Shown here: positions 1 through 9,511 of the stretch, in pieces | How the letters are laid out: the number at the start of each line of letters is the position of its first letter | How positions within the stretch are numbered: the first letter of the stretch is position 1 | Assembly (NCBI RefSeq): GCF_024519155.1 | Contig: NZ_JANIFJ010000002.1 | Coordinates: 62,001 to 126,000 of the forward strand | Direction of reading: 5' to 3' | Length of the DNA stretch: 64,000 nt | Source of the DNA: Mangrovibrevibacter kandeliae | Lineage (GTDB): Bacteria; Pseudomonadota; Alphaproteobacteria; Rhizobiales; Rhizobiaceae | Position numbers and translations under genes: made by a program | Notes under the pieces: generated by a model | The model's database searches: none | Seen by the model: only the letters and a program-made list of their open reading frames with translations | Told to the model about the DNA's origin: nothing

Positions 1-489
1 ATCGGGTGTGCGGCCGCTCTGACGACGCGCCCGCCCGATGTTCACGGGCACCACCGTTCCGAGCGCCTTGACGCGATGCTCGGTGAGCGCCGCGCTGACG
101 GCATAGCCGCCTCCGGCGCAGATGCCGAGCAGGCCGACCCGCTCCTCGGCCACGAAAGGCAAGGTCATCAGGAAATCCACGGCACAGCGGATATCCTCGA
201 CCCGCGTCGCCGGGTCCTCCAGATCGCGGGGCTCGCCGCCGCTCTGCCCCTGGTAGGACGGATCGAAGGCGAGGGTGACGAAGCCGCGTTCGGTGAGCCG
301 CGTGGCGTAGTTCGCCGCGATCTGCTCCTTCACGCTGCTCCCCGGCGTGGCGATCACGAGCGCGGCATAGGCCTGATGTCCGTCGTAGCCATCGGGCACG
401 CGGAGTGCGCCGGCGATGTCGATCGCCCCGTTCCTGAACGACACGTCCCGTACCCGATCTGTCACCACCCTGCTCCCACCGCTCGCCAT
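1..489 (-). CDS. alpha/beta hydrolase, dienelactone-hydrolase/YcjY-like (C-terminus cut by window edge)
   Basis: The frame opens at an ATG at 489 and stays open to base 1, giving 163 residues without a stop. The carboxyl half, which would hold the catalytic Asp and His, lies outside the window. The visible part has the strand/turn pattern of the alpha/beta-hydrolase fold and a nucleophile elbow reading G-I-C-A-G-G, so the nucleophile is a cysteine instead of the usual serine, as in dienelactone hydrolases and some COG1073 proteins. There is no signal peptide, so it is probably cytoplasmic. It lies downstream of the SnoaL-like gene on the same strand (129 bp gap). The substrate is unknown. Confidence 0.75.
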   Translation of the reverse strand, partial: MASGGSRVVTDRVRDVSFRNGAIDIAGALRVPDGYDGHQAYAALVIATPGSSVKEQIAANYATRLTERGFVTLAFDPSYQGQSGGEPRDLEDPATRVEDIRCAVDFLMTLPFVAEERVGLLGICAGGGYAVSAALTEHRVKALGTVVPVNIGRARRQSGRTPD

Positions 490-618
490 CGCCGCACTGT
501 CGACGCGGCCCCTGCCGACGCTGGCTCGACCGGCCGAGGCCGGCCAGTTCGGCATCGTGCCGCGCCGTGCCGGCAGTTCGTGCAACAGACAGGTCGTATG
601 CCTCCCGCGCCGCAGGAT

Positions 619-1071
619 CTACCCTTCGATCAGCGCCGGCAGGACGACGTTGCGCGGCATGTCGAGCCCCTGGTCGTGCAGGTAGGTCGCAAGATCGAGG
701 GAGTTGTCCGCGACGTCCCAGTGGGTGACGAGGCCGTCCCGGAGCCGGAGCAGGAACGTCTCGACGGATGTTCCGCTTCGCCCCGTCGGCGCAATGCCCC
801 AGAACGGGCCGCCGTCGTGCGTCCAGTGCAGGTTGACCGTCACCAGGCCGCGGTCGCCGGCGACGTAGTGATCGATCAGGTCGGTGCGGGGACGAAAGGC
901 GGTGATGAAGGCCTGGTTGAACGCCTTCAGCTTGTCGCGCCCGACGACGCCGCGCCCTGCCGGGCTGTTGGCCTCAACGTCCGGGTGGATGACCGCGTCC
1001 CACCGGTCGAGTTCGTCGCGGGCGTAGCCCTTGTAGATTTCGAGAGTGATCTTCGAAGCATCAGGCGTCAT
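619..1071 (-). CDS. SnoaL-like / nuclear transport factor 2-fold protein
   Basis: This 150-residue protein has the size and pattern of the SnoaL/ester-cyclase branch of the NTF2-like fold: an N-terminal helix with D-A-V-I-H-P-D-V-E, a central block with R-G-V-V-G-R-D-K, and late strands ending in G-L-V-T-H-W-D-V-A-D. Family members are small cone-shaped enzymes (polyketide cyclases, isomerases) or binding proteins, and the subfamily cannot be fixed here. The ATG at 1071 lies 11 bases inside the 3' end of the upstream oxidoreductase gene, so the two are probably translated together. No good Shine-Dalgarno sequence is seen, which fits coupling. Probable cytoplasmic protein of unknown substrate. 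Confidence 0.75.
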   Translation of the reverse strand: MTPDASKITLEIYKGYARDELDRWDAVIHPDVEANSPAGRGVVGRDKLKAFNQAFITAFRPRTDLIDHYVAGDRGLVTVNLHWTHDGGPFWGIAPTGRSGTSVETFLLRLRDGLVTHWDVADNSLDLATYLHDQGLDMPRNVVLPALIEG

Positions 1072-1747
1072 GGGAGGTTGGTCCTTGTTTGCGGGGCGCG
1101 CCTTCGACGACGTCTGCCGGCTTCGGGTTGAGCGTTGCGCGGACCTCGTCTCCCGACATCCCGGTGTCGTAGACGGCGGTGCCGACGTCGAAGCGAAGGG
1201 CTTGATCGAGTCCGCCGACCGGAACGGGATCGAAGCCGGCGTCGAGCACGAGCCGGCTGGCGACGTCGAGCGCGTCCGCATCGTCCGAGGCCAGCGGGAT
1301 CCCGATGCGGGGCCCGACGCGGTGAGCGCCCGTGGCGAGCGTTCCGTCCCAGACCGTGCTGAAGGCGCGCACCATCCGCACGCCGGGAAACCACTTGCGC
1401 AGGAAGGCACCCGTCCCCTCGCCGGACTGCAGGACGTCGGCAGCCATCCCGCCGTCCCGCCTGAGGTTCGGGTTGCCGGTCTCGAGCACGACCTTCCCCG
1501 CCAGCGCGTCGCGCTTCGCCTGGCCGAACTCCGGCAGGGCGCCGAACGGAATGGAGAGGAGAAGGACGTCGCCATGCGCGATCGCCGCGTCGGGCGTGCC
1601 GCGCCTGGCAGGACCGCCGAGCGACGCGACGAGATCGTCCAGCGTCTCGGGATGGCGCGAGGAGAACAGAACGTCGTGGCCGGCGCGCGACCACAGGGTT
1701 CCGATGAGGCCGCCGATATGGCCGGAGCCGATGATGCCGATCTTCAT
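1061..1747 (-). CDS. NADPH-dependent F420 reductase-like, NAD(P)-binding oxidoreductase
   Basis: The 228-residue protein begins with a Rossmann nucleotide-binding motif, M-K-I-G-I-I-G-S-G-H-I-G-G, followed by S-S-R-H-P at the end of the second strand, where an NADP-preferring protein binds the 2'-phosphate. This is the pattern of the NADP oxidoreductase coenzyme F420-dependent family (also Npa/Steap-like domains). Bacteria of this type usually lack F420, so the name describes the fold, not the cofactor partner. It overlaps the SnoaL-like gene by 11 bp and follows the SDR gene by 81 bp, which suggests a redox operon with the SDR. The electron acceptor is unknown. Confidence 0.8.
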   Translation of the reverse strand: MKIGIIGSGHIGGLIGTLWSRAGHDVLFSSRHPETLDDLVASLGGPARRGTPDAAIAHGDVLLLSIPFGALPEFGQAKRDALAGKVVLETGNPNLRRDGGMAADVLQSGEGTGAFLRKWFPGVRMVRAFSTVWDGTLATGAHRVGPRIGIPLASDDADALDVASRLVLDAGFDPVPVGGLDQALRFDVGTAVYDTGMSGDEVRATLNPKPADVVEGAPRKQGPTSHDA

Positions 1748-1828
1748 GCGAAGTCTCTTCTTGTTCTGGAGCGCGGCGGCCGCGTCGGCACAGCGGACCT
1801 GTGTCGGCTCGCCCGCACCGTCCGTCCG

Positions 1829-2635
1829 TCAGAGGGTGGTCACCGACCCGCCGTCGACGCGGAGGTTGGCGCCGGTGATGAACGAGGCGTTCTCGGAGGC
1901 GAGAAACACGACGGCTGCGGCGACGTCCTCCGGCGTGCACGGCCGACCGAGCCCGATGTTGGGGCGGAAGGCGCTGAGGAAGTGCGCCGCCAACCCGTCG
2001 GGCGGAACGGCCTCGGCGCCGTCCTGCTGGGACAGCACGTCACGAAGGATCGGCGTGTCGACATAGGCCGGAGACACGACGTTCACGAGGACGCCCCTGT
2101 CGGCATAGGCCTTGGCGAGCCCCTTCGACAGGACGTTCAGCGCGCCCTTGGCGGCACCGTACTCGATCGCGATCGGATCCGGCTGCATGCCGCTTTCGGA
2201 CGAGATGTTGATGATCCGTCCCCAGCCCCGCTCGGCCATGCCGGGAGCCAGCGCCCGGGCGACCCGCACGGCGGACAGGACGTTGAGGTCGAAGGTCGCC
2301 TGCCAGTCGTCGTCGGGCACCTCCTCGAAGGGTCGGAACAGGCCGCCCGTCGAGGATCGCAGGCCGCCGGCGTTGTTGACGGCGATGTCGATCGGCCCCA
2401 GTGCCCGTTCGGCCGCGCGAATGGCGGCAGACAGGCTGTCGGCGTTCGTCACGTCGCCGACGGCGGCGAACGCGCCCTTGCCGAGACTGTCGACGACGCC
2501 CGCCAGCCTCCCCTCGTCGCGCGCGAGGAGCGCGACCTTGACCCCCTCGCGGTGAAGCGCGCGGGCAATCCCCTCGCCGATGCCTTGGCTCGCTCCCGTG
2601 ACCAGCGCGACCCGGCCTGTGAGATGGGTGTCCAT
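1829..2635 (-). CDS. short-chain dehydrogenase/reductase (SDR)
   Basis: A 268-residue classical SDR. It shows the cofactor motif T-G-A-S-Q-G-I-G near residue 14, the N-N-A-G motif near residue 88, and the catalytic Ser/Tyr/Lys set (I-N-I-S-S-E-S then Y-G-A-A-K). The C-terminal block ends with G-A-N-L-R-V-D-G-G, typical of the family. It should catalyse NAD(P)-dependent oxidation or reduction of an alcohol or ketone; the substrate is not evident. The start at 2635 has an AAGGAA-type ribosome site. It is the first gene of the leftward cluster and is divergent from the LysR gene at 2809, its probable regulator. Confidence 0.9.
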   Translation of the reverse strand: MDTHLTGRVALVTGASQGIGEGIARALHREGVKVALLARDEGRLAGVVDSLGKGAFAAVGDVTNADSLSAAIRAAERALGPIDIAVNNAGGLRSSTGGLFRPFEEVPDDDWQATFDLNVLSAVRVARALAPGMAERGWGRIINISSESGMQPDPIAIEYGAAKGALNVLSKGLAKAYADRGVLVNVVSPAYVDTPILRDVLSQQDGAEAVPPDGLAAHFLSAFRPNIGLGRPCTPEDVAAAVVFLASENASFITGANLRVDGGSVTTL

Positions 2636-2808
2636 GATGCGTTCCTTGAGATGCTCGACGCCACGAGGGCGTGCGCTGTGTCAAGGCGGGAGATGGGCCC
2701 GCGCAACGCCGCCCGTCAGAGGGTCCAGACTCCTGGCTTTCGTTCCCGGAAGTCAGTAATGCGCTGGAGTGGGTGAGCCTCGCCAATCGAGGTTCGGAGG
2801 CTCTGCGA
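2636..2808. promoter_or_regulatory. divergent promoter region between SDR and LysR genes
   Basis: These 173 bp separate the divergently transcribed SDR operon and LysR gene, the usual site for a LysR-type operator controlling both. No convincing T-N11-A palindrome or sigma-70 boxes stand out by eye. A GGAGG at 2796-2800 is the ribosome site for the GTG start of the LysR gene at 2809. Confidence 0.45.
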
Positions 2809-3732
2809 GTGGCGACAGACCGGCTGGGCAGCATCCTTGCCTTCGTCCGCGTGGCGGAACTCGGCAGCTTCGCACATGCCGCGCGGGCGCTCGGCATCTC
2901 GGCGTCCGCCGTCAGCAAGAGCGTCGCCCGTTTGGAGGATCACCTCGGTCTGCGCCTGTTCCAGCGCACCACGCGCGCACTCAGCCTCACCGAGGACGGA
3001 CGCACCTTCTATGGCCGCTGTGCCAAGATCCTCGAGGAGCTGGACGAGGCCGAACGTTCGATGCGCGAACGCGCCTCGGAGCCGTCCGGCGTCCTCAGGG
3101 TCGAACTCCCGACGGCGCTCGGCCGAACCGTCATCGCCCCGGCGCTCGGGAGGCTGACCCGGCAGTACCCGCAGCTGAAGGTCGACGCGTCGTTCGACGA
3201 CCACCTGACCGATCCGATCCAGGCCGGTCTCGACGCCCTGGTGCGCATCGGCGAGCCCCGGGACTTGCGACTGATGGTGAGGCGCGTGGGCACCGTCCGT
3301 TACGTCGTCTGCGGCTCGCCCGCCTATCTCGCGGCCCATGGAGCGCCGCAGACACCCGAGGATCTGAAAGACTTCGACTGCATCCGGCGGCTGCCGCGCG
3401 ACGCGTCGTCCTACGCTCCATGGAAGTTCGCGCGACCCGGCACCGACGCGGCGTTCGAACGTCAGGTCGCCGGAACGCTGAGCTTCGACAGCAACGACGT
3501 GATCCTCGATGCCGGCCTTGCCGGCACCGGCCTCGTCCAGCTGCACGACTACATGGCACGGCCGCATCTGCGATCCGGGCAACTCGTTCAGGTACTCGAC
3601 GCCTACGCCGCTTCGGGGCCGCCGATCTCCGTCCTCTTCCCGTCGAACCGTCACCTCGCCCCGAAGGTGCGTGTCTTCATCGACTTCGTCGCGGACATCC
3701 TCCGCCCGAACGACGACGGGCGCCACACCTGA
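2809..3732 (+). CDS. LysR-family transcriptional regulator
   Basis: I place the start at GTG 2809 because GGAGG lies 8 nt upstream and the resulting 307-residue protein has the normal LysR length. The frame stays open upstream to 2671, but that stretch is not LysR-like. The N-terminal winged helix-turn-helix reads A-F-V-R-V-A-E-L-G-S-F, then S-A-S-A-V-S-K-S-V-A-R-L-E, then L-F-Q-R-T-T-R. The rest is a LysR substrate-binding domain. It is divergent from the SDR cluster, which it probably regulates. It converges on the autotransporter gene with only 12 bp between the stops. Confidence 0.9.
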   Translation: MATDRLGSILAFVRVAELGSFAHAARALGISASAVSKSVARLEDHLGLRLFQRTTRALSLTEDGRTFYGRCAKILEELDEAERSMRERASEPSGVLRVELPTALGRTVIAPALGRLTRQYPQLKVDASFDDHLTDPIQAGLDALVRIGEPRDLRLMVRRVGTVRYVVCGSPAYLAAHGAPQTPEDLKDFDCIRRLPRDASSYAPWKFARPGTDAAFERQVAGTLSFDSNDVILDAGLAGTGLVQLHDYMARPHLRSGQLVQVLDAYAASGPPISVLFPSNRHLAPKVRVFIDFVADILRPNDDGRHT

Positions 3733-3744
3733 AGCGCTCTCGGC

Positions 3745-6554
3745 TCAGAACGGGATGGCCAGACTGGCCTTCCCGCCGATCGCCGTGTTCCCCTTGCCCT
3801 CGAGATTCAAGGTGCCGGCGGCGAGGAGCGACCAGCCCTCTCCGCCGGCAAGGCCGAAGCCCGCCTCCACCGTTCCAAACAATCCTTCGCCGATCGCATC
3901 GTCGAGCGCCCCGCCGTTGCCGGAGGAGACGCCGATGCTGCCGCCGAAGGTCGGCGTCAGCGTCCAGCCATTGTCGAGCGGCAGGGCGTAGCTCGCCTTC
4001 GCCCCGGCGCTGAAGCGCAGGTCCTGTTCGCTGAAGCCGGCGACGGCGACCGACTCGCCGGCATCGTTGCCCACCGCGTAGTCGTCGACGCTCTCGTCGA
4101 TGTAGCTGAGCTTCAGGTTCGGTCGCAGCGTCAGCGCGCCGAAGCCGAGGATGCCCTCCAGCTTCGTCGTCGCCATGTAGCGGGTCGTGTCGAAGTCGCC
4201 CTCGAAGGTCCCGAGATCCACCGTGTTCCAGCTCCTGCCGTAATACAGGCTGGCATCGAGGTAGAGGCTCGGGCTCAGCTCCAGCGAGGCGTAGGGGCCG
4301 AACAGGAAGCCGGTGCCGTGGACGTCACCGTCGTCGCTCGGGTCGCTGGTGTGATCGGTGTGGAGCGCGAGGCCGAGCAGCAGCCGGTCCGCCACGAGGT
4401 AGTCGGCGCCGAAGGAGACGAGCGTGAAGTCGCCCCAGCCGCCATCCCTGCCGCCGTCGTCGCTGTCGCCTTGCTTGTGCGCCAGGACGCTGGCGCTGGC
4501 CCACGCGTTGAAGCGCGGCATCGGCGCAGTCTCGCCGGTGTCGCCGAGCGCGTGGCGGCGCGCCGCCTCGATCTGCGCGGTGCTGGTGGCGAAGTCGACG
4601 GACAGGCCGTCGCCGCTCGGCGCGAGGCCGAGCGAGCCCATCTGCGTCGACGTCGCGGCCATGCGCCGCTCGATCAGGCCGGGGGTCTCTACTGTGTTGG
4701 CGAGGAGGCTCTGGCGGGCGCTGACGAAGTCGCGCACGAGACGATCTGCCTTGTCCGCCACCGCCCGGGCGTCGAGTTCGACCACATAGGTCACGATACC
4801 GACGTTCGAGGTTCCGAGCGCGCTTGTCAGGGTATAGCCCACCTTCGCGGTTCCGGAGAACTCGGCACTCGGGATGAAGGTCAGGTAGAAGCCCTTCGGC
4901 GCAACGGGCCCGAGCGCGGCGACCGCGCCTTCGGTGATGCGGGCGACGCCCGCCTGCGGCGGCTCGACGTAAGCGATCGCGGCGGAGGTGAAGGGACCAC
5001 CGGTCGCCCCGGCATTCAGATAGACGTCGGCCGGGGGCTCCCCGGCAACGACGGTTTCGCTCTTGTCGGCGACGGCAATCTGCTGCGCGACGACCTTCAA
5101 CGTGTAGGCAGCCGTCGCGGTGGCGCCGCTGCCGTCCGTGACGGCGATCGTGAAGCTGTAGTCGCCCTCGGTTCCCGCATTCAGCGGCCCGTTCAGCGTG
5201 CCCGTCGAAACGTTCAGCACCAGTCCTCTCGGCAGGGTTCCGGAGGCGACACCGTAGAGCTTCGGGCCCGTGCCACCGGCGGCGGCGATCGGCTGGCTGT
5301 AGGCTTCTCCCGCCATGGCCTGCGGCAGCGCGCCGGACGGAGGGCTGAAGACGAACGCCGTCGGCGCCGCGGCGATGACGAGGCTGTAGCTGCCCGACGC
5401 GGTGGCGCCCTGGGCGTCCCGCACTTCGATGACGACGCCGTAGCTTCCCGCTGTCGCCGGCGTGCCGGTGATGGCGCCGCTGGAGGCGTCGAGGCTGAGC
5501 CCCTGGGGAAGTCCGCTGGCACTGAAGCTGTAGGGCGGAACGCCGCCGCTGGCGGTGATCGTCTGGCTGTAGGCTCGGCCGACCGTGCCATCGCTCAGGC
5601 GACCGCCGGCCGGCGACAGGGCGAGCGGCTGCGCCGCGCTCATGATCGTGAGGCTGTAGCTGCTCACCCCCGTGGCGCCGTTGGCGTCCGTCGCGGTGAC
5701 GGCGACACTGAAGCTGCCGGCCGTCGTCGGCGTCCCCGACAGGGCGCCGCCCGTGCCGAGCGTGAGGCCGGCCGGCAGGCCGGTCGCCGCGAAGCCGTAG
5801 GGCGCCGTGCCGCCGCTCGCGCCGATCGTCGCGCTGTAGGCCTGCCCGACCATGCCGCCCGGCAGCGTCGCGGGCGCCAGCGTGACCGGCGCGGCAATCG
5901 TGAGGCTGTAGCTGCTCACCCCCGTGGCGCCGTTGGCGTCCGTCGCGGTGACGGCGACACTGAAGCTGCCGGCCGTCGTCGGCGTCCCCGACAGGGCGCC
6001 GCCCGTGCCGAGCGTGAGGCCGGCCGGCAGGCCGGTCGCCGCGAAGCCGTAGGGCGCCGTGCCGCCGCTCGCGCTGATCGTCGCGCTGTAGGCCTGTGCG
6101 ATCATGCCGCCCGGCAGCGTCGCGGGCGACAGCGTGATCGTCGGAGAGGCACGGGTCACGACGATGCCATAGGTTCGGGACGTGTTGCTGCCGTCGCCCG
6201 ACGTCACGAGGACCTGGATGGGATTGGGGCCGAAGCTCAGCGCAACGGAACGAGGCGCGCCGGAGATCGCCGTCGCGCCGTTCACCTTGAGGCTCGCCTG
6301 GGCATCGCCGGCCGTTGGGGTCACAAGAACGGTGGCGACGCTCGGCGCAACGGACGCCGTGTAATTCGTGGTGCCCGGGTCGAAACCGGGGTTGAGCGTG
6401 CCGGAGCTGATCGTGAGGTTCGACAGCAGGTCGCCCCCGCCGGCGGCGAACACCGCAGACGACGCGGCAGCATCGTCCAGCCCAGGATAAGAACCGCGGC
6501 GGCAACCCGCACGACGCCGCTGGCGCGCATCCACGCGCCGGTCTTCGAACTCAT
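3745..6554 (-). CDS. autotransporter-like outer-membrane protein with Ig-type repeats; apparent frameshift after the signal peptide
   Basis: The main frame encodes, in order, a cadherin-like beta-sandwich domain (L-S-N-L-T-I-S onward, about 6430-6150), four putative-Ig (He_PIG) repeats (about 6150-5100), another beta-sandwich domain with a V-A-D-K-S-E-T start (about 5100-4780), a linker, and a C-terminal autotransporter beta-barrel ending in phenylalanine (about 4700-3748). In this frame the region before about 6480 is arginine-rich and has no signal peptide. A good secretion signal (M-S-S-K-T-G-A-W-M-R then V-A-A-A-V-L-I-L) starts at ATG 6554 in another frame. One extra base at the GGG run 6481-6483 would join them into a 936-residue protein. 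So this is either a pseudogene, a phase-variable gene or a sequence error. Likely role: surface display or adhesion. Confidence 0.7.
5645..6148. repeat. 252-bp tandem duplication encoding two He_PIG domains
   Basis: Two copies, 5645-5896 and 5897-6148, are in register with a period of 252 bp (84 codons). They are nearly identical at the DNA level, apart from scattered substitutions around the domain junctions. The other two Ig-like repeats in the protein are clearly more divergent, so this pair is a recent duplication and a possible site for copy-number change by recombination. Confidence 0.9.
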
Positions 6555-6969
6555 GGTCTGGTCCCCGTACCCCGATACGCCATCGTCGCCGGCTCGCCGT
6601 CGACGCGCAGAAGCGGTGCACGACGCCGGCGTCCCCGCAGCCGCGCAAGGCCCCCGCCCCGCGTCGCTCCGGCTCATCGGGCTTCCTTGCGGGAAGGAGA
6701 TGAGAGTTGCTTGCGCAGACGCTTGCATGCCGCACCGGGGAAAGCATCACGGCGGACCGGCTTTGAGAGCCAGGTCCAAGAGATTGCGATCAGGACGCAA
6801 AACCGCGGACGCTTTGCCGAGGCAGGCAGTTGCGGTAAGGCTTTGTTGCGTGCGACCCCGTAGCTTGTCGGCGTCGTGATCCCGGCTCGTCCGGGAGCAC
6901 CGGCGACGGGGAAGATCGCACTCCCGCTCGCTCCGTTGGGTAGAGGTCTCGTCGTCCTCCAGGTCGTCA
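6555..6969. other. 415-bp divergent intergenic region
   Basis: This stretch lies between the autotransporter signal-peptide start (6554, leftward) and the AraC-type gene (6970, rightward). A GGGGA 7 nt before ATG 6554 could be its ribosome site. I see no credible gene, no strong promoter boxes and no clear terminator. Codons readable upstream of 6554 in the main autotransporter frame are arginine-rich and look non-coding. Confidence 0.5.
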
Positions 6970-8013
6970 GTGGCGAGTGGCGTATGCCGGGGGCGCAGTT
7001 CGGTCGAGGTTGCGTTGCGGACCAGTCGCTTTTCCACCGATGACCTTCGCCCTGAAGAACGCTTCGACGTGTGGCGGGACGCGATGTCCACCTCGCACGA
7101 CATCACCGCCGATCCCGCCGGCTTTTACGGCGAGGTGGTCACCGCCAAGCTGGGCCGGATGCTGCTGCACCGGATGAGCGCCTCGCCCCAGCAGGTCGAG
7201 CGTTCGGCAGGCAAGGCCCGGCGGGACAGCCTGGAGCATTTCGTGCTCCACCTGAGCTCGCGCGACATCACGGCCTTGGCAGGCGACCGCGAGATCAAGG
7301 TCCCCGGCGGCGCCATCAGCGTGAACGACCTGGCGCGGCCCAGCCTTCGCGCCTCGGCTCCGGAGGACGGCTCGCTGATCGTGAGCCTTTCCCGCGATCT
7401 CGTGGAAGAGGTGCTGCCGAACACCGACGGCTTGCACGGCCTCGTGCTGAACGGCGTGACCGGGCTGCTGCTGGCCGACTTCATCCGCAGCACGGCGGCG
7501 GCCCTGGAACACCTGCCGAGTGCTGCCGCCCCTGAGATTGCGCGCGCCACCGCGCATCTGTTCGCCGCCAGCGTCGCCCCCTCCCGCAGGACGCTCGGCG
7601 AAGCCGCCGAGCCGCTTCGGGGTGCGGCCCTGCTCCGCGCGAGGCGGTACATCGAACGCAACCTTGCCTTGCCTTCGCTCGATCCGGAAATGGTGGCGAC
7701 GGCGATCGGCTTGTCGAAGGCGACGCTGTTCCGCCTGTTCCAGCCCCTCGGCGGCGTCGCGACCTACATCCAGCGCCGGCGCCTGGCTCGCGCCCACGAG
7801 GCATTGGCGGGCGCGGCGCGCGACAGGCCGCGCATCGCCGAGGTGGCCTATGCTGTCGGATTTTCCGATCCAGCACATTTCAGCCGGGCATTCCGCACGC
7901 TCTACGGGATGACGCCGCGCGATGTCCTCGGCACCCGGGGACGTGAAGCTGCCCGAGATCGGACGGCACTTGGTTCCGAGGGCTTCCCGGCCTGGGTGCG
8001 CGAACTGGGGTGA
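6970..8013 (+). CDS. AraC-family transcriptional regulator
   Basis: The 347-residue product has an N-terminal domain of the AraC_binding_2 type (D-V-W-R-D-A-M, P-G-G-A-I-S-V-N-D-L) and a C-terminal pair of helix-turn-helix motifs: A-T-A-I-G-L-S-K-A-T-L-F-R-L-F near residue 250 and I-A-E-V-A-Y-A-V-G-F-S-D-P-A-H-F-S-R-A-F near residue 300, followed by G-M-T-P-R-D. These are the HTH_18 hallmarks. The start is uncertain: GTG 6970 is used here, but TTG 7015, preceded by GAGG, would remove a 15-residue tail unlike the family. It is divergent from the autotransporter gene, a possible target. Confidence 0.88.
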   Translation: MASGVCRGRSSVEVALRTSRFSTDDLRPEERFDVWRDAMSTSHDITADPAGFYGEVVTAKLGRMLLHRMSASPQQVERSAGKARRDSLEHFVLHLSSRDITALAGDREIKVPGGAISVNDLARPSLRASAPEDGSLIVSLSRDLVEEVLPNTDGLHGLVLNGVTGLLLADFIRSTAAALEHLPSAAAPEIARATAHLFAASVAPSRRTLGEAAEPLRGAALLRARRYIERNLALPSLDPEMVATAIGLSKATLFRLFQPLGGVATYIQRRRLARAHEALAGAARDRPRIAEVAYAVGFSDPAHFSRAFRTLYGMTPRDVLGTRGREAARDRTALGSEGFPAWVRELG

Positions 8014-8162
8014 CGTCCCCCGGAGCGCTTCACGATCACGCGAACCTGGTTCTGCCGGAGCACGTCCGTCGAGGGTCGAGGGCTACGATGATGGCCGCAC
8101 CGGCGGCACCCGGGACGAAGGCCGCTTCCGCGTGTTCCTGAAGCGCCTCGTCCCACCGATGC

Positions 8163-8180
8163 GCCGGCCGGCGGGCCGGC
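8163..8180 (-). terminator. GC-rich hairpin at the end of the MFS gene
   Basis: Perfect 7-bp arms GCCGGCC/GGCCGGC with a 4-nt loop begin at the MFS stop codon. No T-run follows, so it is at most a weak or Rho-assisted terminator. It sits in the 166-bp gap between the converging AraC and MFS genes, which otherwise shows nothing recognisable. Confidence 0.35.
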
Positions 8181-9391
8181 TACGCCCGTTGCGGCTCCGG
8201 CACGGTCCGCCGCACCCATATGAGGTTCGCGAAAAACAGCACCGTCGTCAGGACGAAGACCCAGCGTATGCCGAAGGTCGCCGCGATCGAGCCGCCGCTG
8301 AACGGGCCGAGGAAGCTTCCGAAGAACGTTGCCGAGGCGGTCACGCCGTAGGCGAGGCCGCGCTGCGCCGGCGGTGCGACGTGGCCGACCAGCGCGTTCG
8401 CGGTCGGGAGGATCCCGCCGATGAACATGCCGATCGCAAAGCGCAGCGCGAGGAACTGCCAGTAGCTGCCGACGAAGGCCTGCGGCAGGCTCGCCAGAGC
8501 GGCGCCGCCGAGGCAGATCAGGAGGACGCGCCGATAGCCGAGCTGGTCGCTGCGCTTGCCGAGGAAGGGCGAGGCCACGAGATCGGCGACGCCGGTGATC
8601 GAGAAGGCGAAACCGGCGAGCGTCGCAACTCCCGTCCGCGTCGTTACCAGCTCCAGGATGAACGGCGTGATCACCGGCTGGACCGATCGGACCGCAAACT
8701 GCGCCAGCAGGAGCACCAGGAAGAGCGGCATCAGGCCCTGCGTCTTCATCAGCGTGCCGATGGCCTTGAAGATCGAGAGCTTCGGCTTGTCCTTCACCGC
8801 CCCGCCGACTTCCGCGACGCCGAAATACGCAATGGATACGGCAATGGCCGCGCCGAACGACGTGCAGAAGAAGGTCATCCGGTAGTTCCCGGTGAGGTCG
8901 GCGATGACGCCGCCCGCGACCGGGCCGGTCAGCGTGCCGACCAGCTGCCCCGTCGCAAGCCAGCCGAGCGCGTAGCCGAGCCGCCGCTCGGGGATCTGCG
9001 TCGCCACCAGCGCGATCGCCGCGGCCGAGAAGCCGCTGAAGGCGCCCATCATGCTGCGCAGGAGGACGAGGTGCCAGAGGTGCTGGCTGAAGCCCATCAG
9101 GAGCGTGAAGAGGCAGATCGCAAGGCTCGACCGCAGCACCATGATCTTGCGCCCGTAGCGATCCGCGACCGAGCCCCAGATCGGCGAGACGAACGCCGCG
9201 ATCAGGAAGTTCATGGAGTTGAGGACGCCCGACCAGAAGGCGACGGCGGACGGCTCGGCCACCCCGAGCTGGGGCAGGAACAGCGGCAGGATCGGGCTGA
9301 TCACCGACAGTGCGGCGCTCATGATGAACTGCACGGCCACCATCAGCCAGAGCGTCCGCGCCCAGGGTTCTTCAGCGGTATCGATCAGCAT
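8180..9391 (-). CDS. MFS transporter, DHA1-type efflux family
   Basis: A 403-residue membrane protein with about twelve hydrophobic segments and the major-facilitator motif A (G-S-V-A-D-R-Y-G-R-K) after the second segment. A degenerate copy is seen in the second half (G-K-R-S-D-Q-L-G-Y-R-R). The overall pattern resembles DHA1 drug/metabolite:proton antiporters. It lies 120 bp downstream of the LysR gene of the ABC importer operon and on the same strand, so it may be the last gene of that transcription unit, perhaps exporting a product or analogue. No clear Shine-Dalgarno precedes ATG 9391. The substrate is unknown. Confidence 0.88.
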   Translation of the reverse strand: MLIDTAEEPWARTLWLMVAVQFIMSAALSVISPILPLFLPQLGVAEPSAVAFWSGVLNSMNFLIAAFVSPIWGSVADRYGRKIMVLRSSLAICLFTLLMGFSQHLWHLVLLRSMMGAFSGFSAAAIALVATQIPERRLGYALGWLATGQLVGTLTGPVAGGVIADLTGNYRMTFFCTSFGAAIAVSIAYFGVAEVGGAVKDKPKLSIFKAIGTLMKTQGLMPLFLVLLLAQFAVRSVQPVITPFILELVTTRTGVATLAGFAFSITGVADLVASPFLGKRSDQLGYRRVLLICLGGAALASLPQAFVGSYWQFLALRFAIGMFIGGILPTANALVGHVAPPAQRGLAYGVTASATFFGSFLGPFSGGSIAATFGIRWVFVLTTVLFFANLIWVRRTVPEPQRA

Positions 9392-9511
9392 GGGGCAAGA
9401 CCCGGATTGGCTGGCGGCCGCGCGACCGCGCGGCGCTGAGTGTCGTGGACACGGCGCCGAACGGGCGCCATGGCGTTGCGGGTTCGGGCGCTGCGGCGCG
9501 GCCGGCGCGCC

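Noticed and set aside
2671-2808. A longer LysR protein starting at 2671
   Set aside because: The extra residues have no homology to LysR N-termini, and GTG 2809 has a well-spaced GGAGG.
4318-6879. A long plus-strand frame opposite the autotransporter gene
   Set aside because: Its arginine-rich repeats are the complement of the duplicated Ig domains and it has no recognisable domain.
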